Below, piece after piece: positions 22,738 to 33,310 of a DNA stretch of 64,000 nucleotides (position 1 is the stretch's first letter; each line of letters begins with the position of its first letter). The notes beneath the pieces were generated by a model. That model ran no database searches and was not told the origin of the DNA. It saw nothing but the letters and a program-made list of their open reading frames with translations. Source of the DNA: Epiperipatus broadwayi (lineage: Eukaryota > Onychophora > Udeonychophora > Euonychophora > Peripatidae); the NCBI GenBank assembly GCA_028023455.1, contig JAQFVV010012507.1:62001-126000 (forward strand), given 5' to 3'. A program made the position numbers and the translations under genes.

Positions 22738-24459
22738 TGTATGGAATCCTGACGATCGAAAGGCTTAAACTTCCCTTTTATATAGATATAATGGGGAATT
22801 CTTATAATTCAAGATCGCCCACTTTCCACTACCACAAGCAGAGAGAAAATACGGACATAAACGAGTCTATATCCATACTTGACCGAACTTGTATGCTATA
22901 CAGGTATAGCCCCAAGTTATATTTCCTGGTCAACTTTCTCCCAACTGCTGTAAGATTTAACAGAGTTACAGTGCTTGGATAATTATAAATTTAATGGGAT
23001 CAAATACTGCACCACTAGCTTCATGTGTTAATTAAGTACTCAAATGAATAATAATTATTTCCCAATCCTAAGACTATACTACTTTTGGAAGTGGCGAAGA
23101 AAGAGACGAAATGGATTTTACATAAATAAAAGATTTTTAATACAATAAATTATAATAAAAGAAATTCTCTAAATTATTAACACTCAATATAACAAAAACA
23201 GATTATGCTATAATACTACAAAAAATAAATAAATACAATAGAAGATTATATAAATGATTGCAATCTGTGGAAATAACTTATCCCTTTATAGTCATTTCAA
23301 ATATTCAAAGAGTCTAATTAATGCCTATCTTATTATATGTGGGATTGGCAATTGCATTAAACTTAAAGCTATGTGTACATAATTATATAAAATGTCTTAT
23401 TCATAATTACCTAGGTGATAAAGTCTTCGAATAAACTTGGCGTCTTGCTGACTGTCCTGTGAAATTTTTCCACTTCTTTAGTAGGGAACGGTCACTCTTC
23501 GGTTAGATTTGATTGTTGGAACTCATCCATATTGTGGGCATCAAGGTATGGCAAAAAAAACGAACTCTTCGGCAGGCACTATGTTAGCCGTTGTTACATC
23601 GAGACGCGAACCATTATAGCACGGAAGTCTGGATCGACCGGCGATCATGACTGGCCTTTAGCCACACATCCTCGAAGCTTCCCTTATGTTATAGTTTGCT
23701 TTCATGTTCCCAAAATTTAACTTTTCATGTCTGCTTTCTATTATATTTCTCTGCTTCTTATCAGAGCAGTGTCTTCACTGAAGTCTTGACCAATACTGTC
23801 TTTCAATTAATTAATTAATGTCCTTTATTTTTCAAATTCCTTCCTTATCTTGATCTCATGTTGGGTTTTTCATTTCACACCTTTTTACTTTAAAAATGCT
23901 TTCAACAACTTATACAAAATTACTTTTCAATTTGATACAATTTTATAATATAATATTTTACATTTATTTATCAAGCATTTTCTTTAATAAAATTATTTCA
24001 TGTTGACATGAAATAAACTGTACTCTCTTTATTCATACATTCACACATGCATTTCAGTTTCATCAAAATGTGTAATTTTAAGAACAGATCTTTATCTTTC
24101 ATTGCATTCTAAATTTTACTTATATTTTGTTACACTCCCTAACTACCGCTTTCTTTTACATTATTAAGTTTCTATTTTATTTATATTTCATTTCTCATTT
24201 TTTTAATCTTACATTAAACACATGATATCGATATTTCTAACTTTAATATTTCTAGTCTTTTTTTTAAAAATCTGAACTTTGGAGGGTAAAAGATAAGAAT
24301 CGTTTCGATTCTAATTCCCTCTCTTTTTTACTTAAACATTTCTTTGTTTTGTAAATTTTGTTAAACTCACTTTTTTTTTTTATAACCCAAGCACAATATT
24401 TAACATTCTTTGAATGTTAAATATCTATATGTGTGACTGCAATATGTGCAATCATCACA
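22738..24459 (-). repeat. 5' LTR of gypsy element B (1722 bp)
   Basis: Starts TGTATGGAATCC and ends AATCATCACA. Full-length direct repeat of 14122-15840. Confidence 0.9.
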
Positions 24460-24469
24460 ATATATATAT

Positions 24470-24616
24470 ATAAACACAGAATTACTTCTTTATAGAACTG
24501 CTTTAATATTTCAACTAGCAGACTGGTTTTCATCAGAAAGCAACAAAAAAAAAAACCTGCCTGCTGGTTGAAATATTAAAACAGTTTTATAAAGAAGTAA
24601 TTCTGTGTTTTTATTA
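24470..24616. repeat. Hairpin (inverted repeat) element next to (TA)n
   Basis: Arms of ~52 bp (AACACAGAATTACTTCTTTA... and its complement ending at ~24616) surround a short A-rich spacer. Each arm includes a GGTTGAAATATTAAAACAG-like stretch. On the minus strand the left arm carries CTGATGA then a hairpin then GAAA, hammerhead-like but without good stems I and III. It could be a MITE or a head-to-head Penelope-like terminus. Confidence 0.6.
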
Positions 24617-24649
24617 CAATTTTTTATTTTTCCTTTAGTTAGTTTGTGC

Positions 24650-24662
24650 AGATCGGAAGAGC
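24650..24662 (+). other. Exact 13-mer of the common Illumina adapter
   Basis: AGATCGGAAGAGC matches the start shared by both TruSeq adapters. The bases after it do not continue the adapter. Possible assembly artefact. Confidence 0.6.
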
Positions 24663-24678
24663 ATATATCAAATTAATA

Positions 24679-24744
24679 ATCAAATTTGTAATTAATAATG
24701 ATATATATATATATATATATATCATTATTAATTACAAATTTGAT
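24679..24744. repeat. Perfect 24-bp inverted repeat around (TA)n
   Basis: ATCAAATTTGTAATTAATAA at 24679 continues to 24702 and is perfectly complementary to 24721-24744, with (AT)n between. Confidence 0.85.
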
Positions 24745-25085
24745 AGCAGTAATAGTTTGGTTTATCTGACAAAATTTTTTAGTTCATTAAAAGTTTATAT
24801 TACTAGTTCAGATAAATATTAAAATTAGATATAAAGCTCTCATTAATCTTACATATTATTTTTTGATTGGTTTTAATGATTGGTATACTTATCATGGCCA
24901 TGGTTTTTTTATTTCTACTTTATGGGATCTATTAAGTCTGGCTAAAGTATTGTTTTTGTATTAGGTTGCTAGAGACCTGGTATCATGTAAGAAAGTCATT
25001 TTGAATCAAGGCAACTTCTCAACTTAGTCTAGAAAGAATGCATCAGTCATATCTTGTTAGCAGTGCATGTGGGTTGAATCATCAT
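24725..25085 (+). repeat. Dispersed repeat, copy 1 (pairs with 32950-33310)
   Basis: Shares with 32950-33310 blocks such as AAAAGTTTATATTACTAGTT, GCTCTCATTAAT, TTTTGAATCAAGG and CTAGAAAGAA in the same order, at roughly 75-80% identity by eye. No coding potential. Confidence 0.7.
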
Positions 25086-27515
25086 TGCAGATAAAAACAA
25101 ACACAGGTTAAAACATTTTTCTACAGTTTTTTTATCTTTCTCTGTGATATTCTGCTCAATGAAAAATAAACCACTTTAATTTTCAGAATTCACAAACAAT
25201 ATTAATGAAGCAAAAAAAAAAGAATCAAAGTTCTTGGGGTCATTTTTATACAAGAGTCTGATTCCATCATGCAAGCACCTATTGACACTTTTTTTTTATT
25301 TCTTAGGAATTCAATTTCCCTGCAAAGCTTATTAATATTATAATTAATTTACAATATTAAACATAATACAATACATGCTTTTATATTATCTTTAATATAG
25401 CATTTATTTTTGGTTTCTGATCTAACATAAATTTATCAATCAAAATAAATGAATACTTTACAAAAAGTAAACAAGGTTTGATTTTATACAATCTCTAACT
25501 TTTTGCTTTTTTCATTTACTAAGTTCATCTTTTCGATCAAGATTCTGATTGGCCATATTTAATTAGGGAGAAACAATATTACACCATAAAACTCCCCTCT
25601 AATTACATTTAACTACATTTTTAATCTACATATACATTTTCTTTGATAATCAGGGTATTACAATAGAAAAATAAATCTTGGTTATTAAATAAAAATCTCT
25701 TTGTTTTTATATATTAATATTATATTTTATAAAATATATCTTTTTTTCAACAATCTTCTTTCATGATAGAATGCCAAACATATTTTGTACCAAAAATAAT
25801 GATACAATATTTCTGTGATTGAGGGAAAGAATCAAAATTAGTGATTTAAATGTATTTTATCTCTATCATTCATAAAAAAACTTTCAAAAGAAATTCTTTC
25901 ATTTAATGGTTAAATATATCCTTTATATAAAAGTGACTATCTTCAATGAACTTACTATTAAACAGTATATTCCTGCTCTCAAAACTGTTTCACCTATTTT
26001 TCCCTACAACTCCATCTAATTTAAACCTCTCTGAGTACATGTATATAATCATCAATGTGGCTATATATGTATTATTGCACATATATAGGCATCTAAATGG
26101 CTGTGATATCAATTTATATATTACAATGAGTATATTTATTTTAAAATAATTTGTTATATATTTTGTTTTGTTTAAAAAGAGGTTTACATTTTAAATTGTG
26201 TGTGGTCTACACATGACCCTGTTATATGTTGAAGGGATGCTAGAACAATTCTCAATTTTAATCTTAAATAAATCATAAACAAAACCCTGCTTGATAAGGT
26301 AATTTAAGTTCTTTCTAAACAATAGTATTTTTTTTCAAAAGTGTACAATTTTTAGTAAACAACATTTCTGAACTGAAGTTATTGAAGTTATTAGGAATTT
26401 AAAAGGTCAATTTTAAAGAAAAAATATTCTATTAAAAGATGTCAGTAAACTTTTAAAATGTATTGAGTTATAGAATTTCAGAAGTGCTAAGTTATTCTCA
26501 AGAAGTAATGAGTATTGTTGACAGCAGGGTAGTCTAAAGCTTAAATTATATAAATAGGCCTAATTTCTTGCTGCAAGGGGTCAGTCTATAAGTTTTTGTG
26601 GAGCATTGACTATCAGAATCCATGCTAGCTTTGACTCTGACATGTCTTGCTAGGCAATAACTCGGGTTTTCTGTCTCACTGTAGCCAGAGATGGCAATTT
26701 CTATTCATCACAACAAGCCTGAGGGCATGATCATCATCACAGGGAGGGGGAACCGTCCAGCATCACATTGTAAAATGACATCTTAAGCCATCTATTCTGA
26801 GGAGAATTCCATTATGCCACCATCTGATGTGACTGCATTACAAGCTACCACCAGGAAGACCAGTAATATTCTTTTCAAAGTCTGTAGAGCTCTATAATTT
26901 AATCTTTAAATCTGTAATATTAGGCTGGCTTATTTACTGTAATGAACATTCAATATTATTTTTTAAAATGCTTTAAATTAAATTACTTATTAAATAAACT
27001 ATGTTCAACTTGCCTGAATTCATCTTTATCCTGTAAAATGAGTTATTTTTAATATTATTTGTTAAAATCTGTTAAATCAAATCATTTCTAAAGTAACTAT
27101 GTAAAACTTTCCTGAATAAACCTTTATACTGTCAAATAATTTCTTCACCTAATCTGTAAATAACTGCAATCGGTTATGCCTTAAATTTTTCAAAACTACA
27201 GTCATGCCTAGATTTATTGTTTTAGGTATTCCATTTAAATTTAATATATATGTTATAATATGCCCATCTTTTGAAACAGTGAATAATAATTGTTAACTAA
27301 GAATTCAGCTTGACATATTAAATCATTGCCTTCGCATTTGTTATTATCATGCTTTTATATATGTTACAACTGCACTATATTTTGCAAGGTTTGCTTAATC
27401 AGTTATTATAATTTATAACTTTGGAGATCAGTTAGTTAGAAATGATGCACTAGCTAAAGATGATATTTAAGCATATTTGTTAATGTTTATTAATGCCCCA
27501 CAAAAATGGTTTCCC
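25086..27515. other. AT-rich DNA without recognised genes
   Basis: No supported ORF, including the 67-codon frame at 25946-26149. A less AT-rich patch at 26540-26900 follows a promoter-like sequence (26547-26585) but has no ORF or domain that I recognise. Confidence 0.5.
26547..26585 (+). promoter_or_regulatory. Candidate RNA polymerase II core promoter
   Basis: TATATAAATA at 26547-26556, then TCAGT at 26581-26585, spaced like a TATA box and an arthropod initiator. No gene is identified downstream, so chance or an LTR remnant is possible. Confidence 0.3.
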
Positions 27516-27518
27516 TCT

Positions 27519-27611
27519 TTAATTACATACACACACACACATATATATATATAAATATATATATATATATCTTTAATTACATACACACACACACATATAT
27601 ATATATAAACA
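27519..27611. repeat. Duplicated (CA)n(TA)n microsatellite block
   Basis: CTTTAATTACATACACACAC followed by (TA)n occurs twice in direct order, at ~27518 and ~27571. Confidence 0.85.
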
Positions 27612-27660
27612 TTACAAGCATAAAACTAAACTGGGGTAGTTTTGATATATATATATATAT

Positions 27661-28037
27661 GAAAAACAAAAACAAGTTATAATCACATAAACTTGCTATT
27701 GCTTGTATTTATGATCAATAAATGGTGCTTTACCAAAACCGCCAAACAAGCATATATTTGTTTACATAAACATCAAAAGAGTCAGAATTCACTATCTCTT
27801 TTATTTGCTCGACCTTCAGATCAGCTGATGTCAAGCTAATTTGCTATCATCAGTGAATGGTAGGGCTAGAAATTAGATCTAACACTGACTCCAAGTGTTT
27901 ATGCAAAAAGTTCTTATCAGTTTGCAAACATGAATTTTTCAGACACATAATGTCTTCCAACCCAGCCTAACAAGCCAGATAGCTACATGGGTCTGATATA
28001 AGTTCAGTTTCACCACATAGTCAAAGCCTCTGCAATA
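27661..28037 (-). mobile_element. Retrozyme-like single unit
   Basis: One complete unit of the family of arrays 1 and 2, in the orientation of array 2, starting GAAAAACAAAAACAAGTTAT after (TA)n and ending TCTGCAATA. It is more diverged than the array units. The flanks carry similar TTCCCTCTTTAATTACA and TTCCCTCTTCTTTCTAATTA stretches, possibly a target duplication. Confidence 0.75.
27813..27859 (-). ncRNA. Hammerhead ribozyme, diverged (GACA core)
   Basis: Minus strand: stem I TATTCA-like strand 27854-27859 pairs with 27813-27818 at five of six positions. CTGATGA core is intact, stem II TAGC/GCTT, stem III TCAGCTGA. The core GAAA is GACA (27829-27832 region), which should inactivate it. Confidence 0.75.
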
Positions 28038-28041
28038 TTTT

Positions 28042-28243
28042 TCCCTCTTCTTTCTAATTACAGTATTTTTTTTGTTATCAGTCTTCCATTTACAGACATT
28101 TAATAAATAAGGTAGAATCTAAATAATGAAAATTGCTAAATTTAAATTATCACACAGATTTAATAAACAAGTAATACTATAAATACAAAATTATTTATTA
28201 ATATTACCCTATAGAATATTATTAAACATTAACATATAGATAC
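28042..28243 (+). repeat. Dispersed repeat related to 13951-14121
   Basis: Aligns by eye to 13951-14121 (shared CTCTTCTTTCTAATTACA start, ACATTTAATA, AAATTATTTATTA end). It is bounded on the left by the retrozyme unit and on the right by the LTR element at 28244. Confidence 0.55.
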
Positions 28244-30280
28244 AGTAACGATATATAAATATGTCGTTACATTAATTTAAAATAAAAACTTAAAAGTTCG
28301 CAAATAAAAGTAAAAAACTAAACGCTAAAATTAAAATGTTTGTTAAACGTATATACATTTGCACAGATGCCAAACTTTAAAAATATATTTTTATAAAAAA
28401 CAAATAAATAAGTATTTGAATGTACTTTTTTATATAAAAAAAAAAGTACAAGATTTAAAAATAAAAACAGGTATTAATTAATTCTTGTAATCTGTAAATG
28501 GAAATGATTGTTTATAAATTGTTTGAAAAGCAAGCTAGCCTTGGACTCTTGTATAATTAAAATGATCTGATGAAAGATAGATAAGAAGAAAAGAGAAATT
28601 AGTTTGACCAATGGAAGCACTAAGCCTTGTCTCGGACCCTAATGAAAGTGATGGATTAGTGATGTTGTGTTGATTGAATCCGTGTGGATTAATATAAAAA
28701 GGGAAATACAGTTTTTTCGGACTTGATTTGATGAGAACGGTAAGACGCACTTGCCGTTCTCTCTGGTTTTTTTTTGTTTTAAAAAAAATATAAAATGAAA
28801 AGACTGTGATACAAGAATGGAACCAGCTAATGCTACCTCCAGAACATTATCTTCCAATGGAGACGTCGTGGGAATTAAATAAAGCAGAAACCTGGACTCT
28901 TCTACCGTAAGCTATATTGACATGAACTCTAAATTTAAAAATAATTAAGAACTTTCGTTCAAGCTTATGAACTTCCATATGACTCTTTTTAAGTTAAAAT
29001 CAAATTAATAATGTTTAATTTTATATGTTTTCCGATTGATAAAAATCATTTCCATTTTTTTTTCTTATTGTATAAATTATTTATTGTTTAAATTTTAAAT
29101 GAGGAAATTTAAGGTTGGGTATGGACATTGCATAGATTCGTTGGCAGTTGATAATGTTGTGGTTTTCACATTCGATTAGAATATATGTCAACGATATCAC
29201 TGCAAGCATCTTACGATGAATGCTAATGGGATTTGTATATTCCCTATGCAAATGACGTTTATCGATGGCTTTGTATTTTGATCGGTTGTGTTTAATTTGG
29301 AATGTTTTTGACCGTGGAATCTGTGCAGCTGATCTGTACTCAACATTTTAAAACAAATTTTATAAAATGCATTTGTGTGAACGTCTAAATGTTAAATTTA
29401 AGTCAGGCATGAATGGCTATATGGTTTTGTAAAGTTATATTAAGGGAGGGTAATCTTAGGTTATTCATTTCATAGTTGAATTGGTTCAATGGATTGGATA
29501 TATTTGTGTAATTGTAGATGTAGTATGAGGTCCACTATGGGCAGGATTATAGATATATGCCACACACCCTCTGTTTGCCTATGGATGGGTTTGTAAGTCG
29601 GCAGAAGACTGCAGTCCATTCCTATGGAGTTTTTTGTTTATTGTTTTACTTGCCAACAGATGTAACATTCCTGTTGGTGGAGAGTCAATGTCTTCTCTAT
29701 TTCTACTTATTGTTCAGATGTACATTCCTGACAGTATAGTATTTTGTGTTGTCGTATCATGCTACATTGAATACATGAATGTATCAGATGGATTGGCGCC
29801 AGTTGATTGCAAAATTTGTTGCCTAAGGTTAAATCAGGGAAGAATATTTTCTTTTCAAATGCAGATCTATGTAGTCTATTCATACTTGACTATCTAAATA
29901 AAATATTAAACTCATTGAAACTTAGTTAAATGTAAAATTAAAAGATTAATAAAAAAATCTAAAATGTTGAATTTATTCCTCAAAATTTAAATGTTATTTT
30001 ATATGTGCGTAAATAAATATTTTTATGGGTTAATTTCTGGCAGTGGCTTTTATTCTTTTATATTTAAGATATAAAATTTATAGGTTTTTATCTCTGTGTC
30101 TCCGCTGAGCTAGTGACTTGGTCTAACGATCGGAATATTTAAATAAAGTGGAATCTTAACAGCGCATATCTGCCTACTTTATAAATTTTTCTAGGCTCAA
30201 ATGCCTAGATGGCGCCCTGGTAGTTGCAGATATTGTTTTTGTGGTTAGATTCGATCTTCACTTTCATTTCGATCGTTATA
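28244..30280 (+). repeat. 5' LTR of the non-autonomous element (2037 bp)
   Basis: Direct repeat of 30881-32916, with scattered substitutions and small indels. The first base pair of the TG terminus is mutated to AG. Confidence 0.9.
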
Positions 30281-30880
30281 ATTGGCATCCCAAGTGTGGC
30301 CTTACCTCAGAGATTGACCCTGAGAAGGGGAATTGATGATGATGAAATTTTCGATCTTTAATAGACACGAGTGCCCTGAGAATTTTGAAAATAAATCATG
30401 CCCGTAAATTTTTTTCTGAAGTTGTATAAATATATTTGTTGTATTGATGTGGAGTTACAGTTTGAAATTTTGTCTTAAAGGTACTGCCAGTAAGAAAAAT
30501 TGCGCATATGTAAAGAAAAATACGAGGAATAAAAAATTAATAAATAAAACGTAATTAATAAATATAAATCATAATTTTTTTTTAAAAAAAAAAGTCTTGT
30601 TTAAAATCTAATCGTTCAACTTGCCTAAGTATTAGTTAAAGGTAGGAGAAATGAAACTTGGAAGGGAGGGGGCAGAAATTTAGCTGGTAATAGGAAATCA
30701 ACAGTCAATTTTTATTTAAATCATTATATTTGTGTGTAATTACTGTTTTGTCTTGTAAAAAAAAAGTTTTGTCCTTTTGAAATTTTCATATATAATCAAT
30801 TTGTGTAACGTAATTACTAACACTAAGTAAATTCTTTTTTTTTTTTTAATGTTTTTGTTTTTTGAGGAAGTTTACTGATA
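30281..30880 (+). other. Interior of the non-autonomous element
   Basis: 600 bp without any ORF. It starts with the primer site and ends with a weak purine tract (TTGAGGAAG) before the 3' LTR. Confidence 0.8.
30283..30301 (+). promoter_or_regulatory. Primer binding site of the non-autonomous element
   Basis: TGGCATCCCAAGTGTGGCC two bases after the LTR end. It resembles a Lys-tRNA type site with differences. Identity is uncertain. Confidence 0.6.
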
Positions 30881-32916
30881 TGTAACGATATATAAATATG
30901 TCATTACATTAATTTAAAATAAAAACTTAAAAGTTCGCAAATAAAAGTAAAAAACTAAACGCTAAAATTAAAATGTTTGCTAAACGTATATACATTCGCA
31001 CAGATGCCAAACTTTAAAAATATATTTTTTTAAAAAACAAATAAATAAGTATTTGAACGTACTTTTTTATAAAAAAAAAAAAAGTACAAGATTTAAAAAT
31101 AAAAACAGGTATTAATTAATTCTCATAATCTGTAAATGGAAATGATTGTTTATAAATTGTTTGAAAAGCAAGCTAGCCTTGGGCCCTTGTATAATTAAAA
31201 TGATCTGATGAAAGATAGATAAGAAGAAAAGAGAAATTAGCTTGACCAATGGAAGCACTAAGCCTTGGCTTGGACCCTAACGAAAGTGATGGATTAGTGA
31301 TGTTTTGTTGATTGAATCTGTGTGGATTAATATAAAAAGGGAAATACAGTTTTTTCGGACTTGATTTGATGAGAACGGTAAGACGCACTTGCCGTTCTCT
31401 CTCGTTTTTTTTGTTTAAAAAAAATATAAAATGAAAAGACTGTGATACAAGAATGGAACCAGCTAATGCTACCTCCAGAACATTATCTTCCAATGGAGAC
31501 ATCGCGGGAATTAAAAAAAGCAGAAACCTGGACTCTTCTACCGTAAGCTATATTGACATAAACTCTAAATTTAAAAATAATTAAGAACTTTCGTTCAAGC
31601 TTATGAACTTCCATATGACTCTTTTTAAGTTAAAATCAAATTAATAATGTTTAATTTTATATGTTTTCCGATTGATCAAAATCATTTCCATTTTTTTTTC
31701 TTATTGTATAAATTATTGTTTAAATTTTAAATGAGGAAATTTAAGGTTGGGTATGGACGTTGCATAGATTCGTTAGCAGTTGATAATGTTGTGGTTTTCA
31801 CATTCGATTAGAATATATGTCAATGATATCACTGCAAGCATCTTACGATGAATGCTAATGGAATTTGTATATTCCCTATGCAAATGACGTTTATCGATGA
31901 CTTTGTATTTTGATCAGTTGTGTTTAATTTGGAATGTTTTTGACCATGGAATCTGTGCAGCTGATCTGTACTCAACATTTTAAAACAAATTTTATAAAAT
32001 GCATTTGTGCGAACGTATCTAAATGTTAAATTTAAGTCGGGCGTGAATGGCTATATGGTTTTGTAAAGTTATATTAAGGGAGGGTAATCTTAGATTATTC
32101 ATTTCATAGTTGAATTGGTTCAATGGATTGGATATATTTGTGTAATTGTAGATGTAGTATGAGGTCCGCTACGGGCAGGATTATAGATATATGCCACACA
32201 CCCTCTGTTTGCCTATGGATGGGTTTGTAAGTCGGCAGAAGACCGCAGTCCATTCCTATGGAGTTTTTTTGTTTATTGTTTTACTTGCCAACAGATGTAA
32301 CATTCCTGTTGGTGGAGAGTCAATGTCTTCTCTATTTCTACTTATTGTTCAGATGTACATTCCTGACAGTATAGTATTTTGTGTTGTCGTATCATGCTAC
32401 ATTGAATACATGAATGTATCAGATGGATTGGCGCCAGTTGATTGCGAAATTTGTTGCCTAAGGTTAAATTAGGGAAGAATATTTTCTTTTCAAATGCAGA
32501 TCTATGTAGTCTATTCATACTTGACTATCTAAATAAAATATTAAACTCATTGAAACTTAGTTAAATGTAAAATTAAAAGATTAATAGAAAAATCTAAAAT
32601 GTTGAATTTATTCCTCAAAATTTAAATGTTATTTTATATGTGCATAAATAAATATTTTTATGGGTTAATTTCTGGCAGTGGCTTTTATTCTTTTATATTT
32701 AAGATATAAAATTTATAGATTTTTATCTCTGCGTCTCTGCTGAGCTAGTGACTTGGGCTAACGATCAGAATATTTAAATAAAGTGGAATCTTAACAGTGC
32801 ACATCTGCCTACTTTATAAATTTTTTCTAGGCTCAAATGCCTAGATGGCGCCCTGGTAGTTGCAGATATTGTTTTTGTGGTTAGATTCGATCTTCACTTT
32901 CATTTCGATCGTTATA
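30881..32916 (+). repeat. 3' LTR of the non-autonomous element (2036 bp)
   Basis: Begins TGTAACGATATA and ends GATCGTTATA, followed by the ATAC duplication. Confidence 0.9.
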
Positions 32917-32949
32917 ATACATTACATAGAACTTATATATAACACAGTC

Positions 32950-33310
32950 TTAATTACAAATTTAATTAGGTATTCTGTTAAAAATAATAATTTACCTTAT
33001 CTGACTTTTTAATTAATTAAAAGTTTATATTACTAGTTCAGATAAACATTAAAATTAGGTGTAGAGCTCTCATTAATTTCATTTATTATTTCTTTGATTG
33101 GATTTAATGATTGGTATGGTGCTTATCATAGTCATGGGTTTTTTATTTCTTCTCTGTATGGGATCTGGTTGAAGTATTATTTCTTATTAGCTTTTAAGGT
33201 CCTGATATTATGTAGACACAACATTTTGAATCAAGGTATCATCTTGACTTTAGGCTAGAAAGAAGGCATTGGCAACTGTAGCTTTTCAGTAGAGCATCTG
33301 GTTTGAATTA
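32950..33310 (+). repeat. Dispersed repeat, copy 2 (pairs with 24725-25085)
   Basis: See 24725-25085. The non-autonomous LTR element sits just left of this copy. Confidence 0.7.

Larger units (their letters stand above)
14122..24459 (-). mobile_element. Ty3/gypsy-like element B, full length (10.3 kb)
   Basis: Two direct LTRs (14122-15840 and 22738-24459) flank an interior that codes on the minus strand for Gag, protease, RT, RNase H and integrase in the Ty3/gypsy order. The primer site abuts the right LTR and the polypurine tract abuts the left LTR. Flanks give a possible 4-bp duplication ATAT, ambiguous because the insertion is in (TA)n. Coding frames are broken by several frameshifts and stops, so this copy is dead. 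No env-like frame is found in the 855 bp after integrase. The LTRs differ by scattered substitutions and a few small indels, pointing to moderate age. Confidence 0.92.
28244..32916 (+). mobile_element. Non-autonomous LTR retrotransposon (short interior, large LTRs)
   Basis: Two ~2.04-kb direct repeats flank only 600 bp. The ends are [T/A]GTAACG and CGTTATA, a decayed TGTAACG/CGTTACA pair like that of gypsy A. The flanks are a perfect 4-bp duplication ATAC (28240-28243 and 32917-32920), the gypsy size. A primer site begins two bases after the left LTR, so the element is plus strand. There is no gag or pol, so it must use enzymes supplied in trans, as LARD or TRIM elements do. The paired short ORFs in the two copies (for example 28639-28857 and 31173-31502) are LTR shadows. 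Confidence 0.88.

Noticed and set aside
24470-24616. Canonical hammerhead ribozyme in the hairpin
   Set aside because: CTGATGA and GAAA are there, but stem II has an extra A and stems I and III do not pair well.
28535-32472. Paired ORFs (28639-28857 with 31173-31502; 29557-29897 with 32191-32472) as a duplicated gene
   Set aside because: They lie at equal positions in the two LTRs of the non-autonomous element, drift in frame between copies and have no domain.
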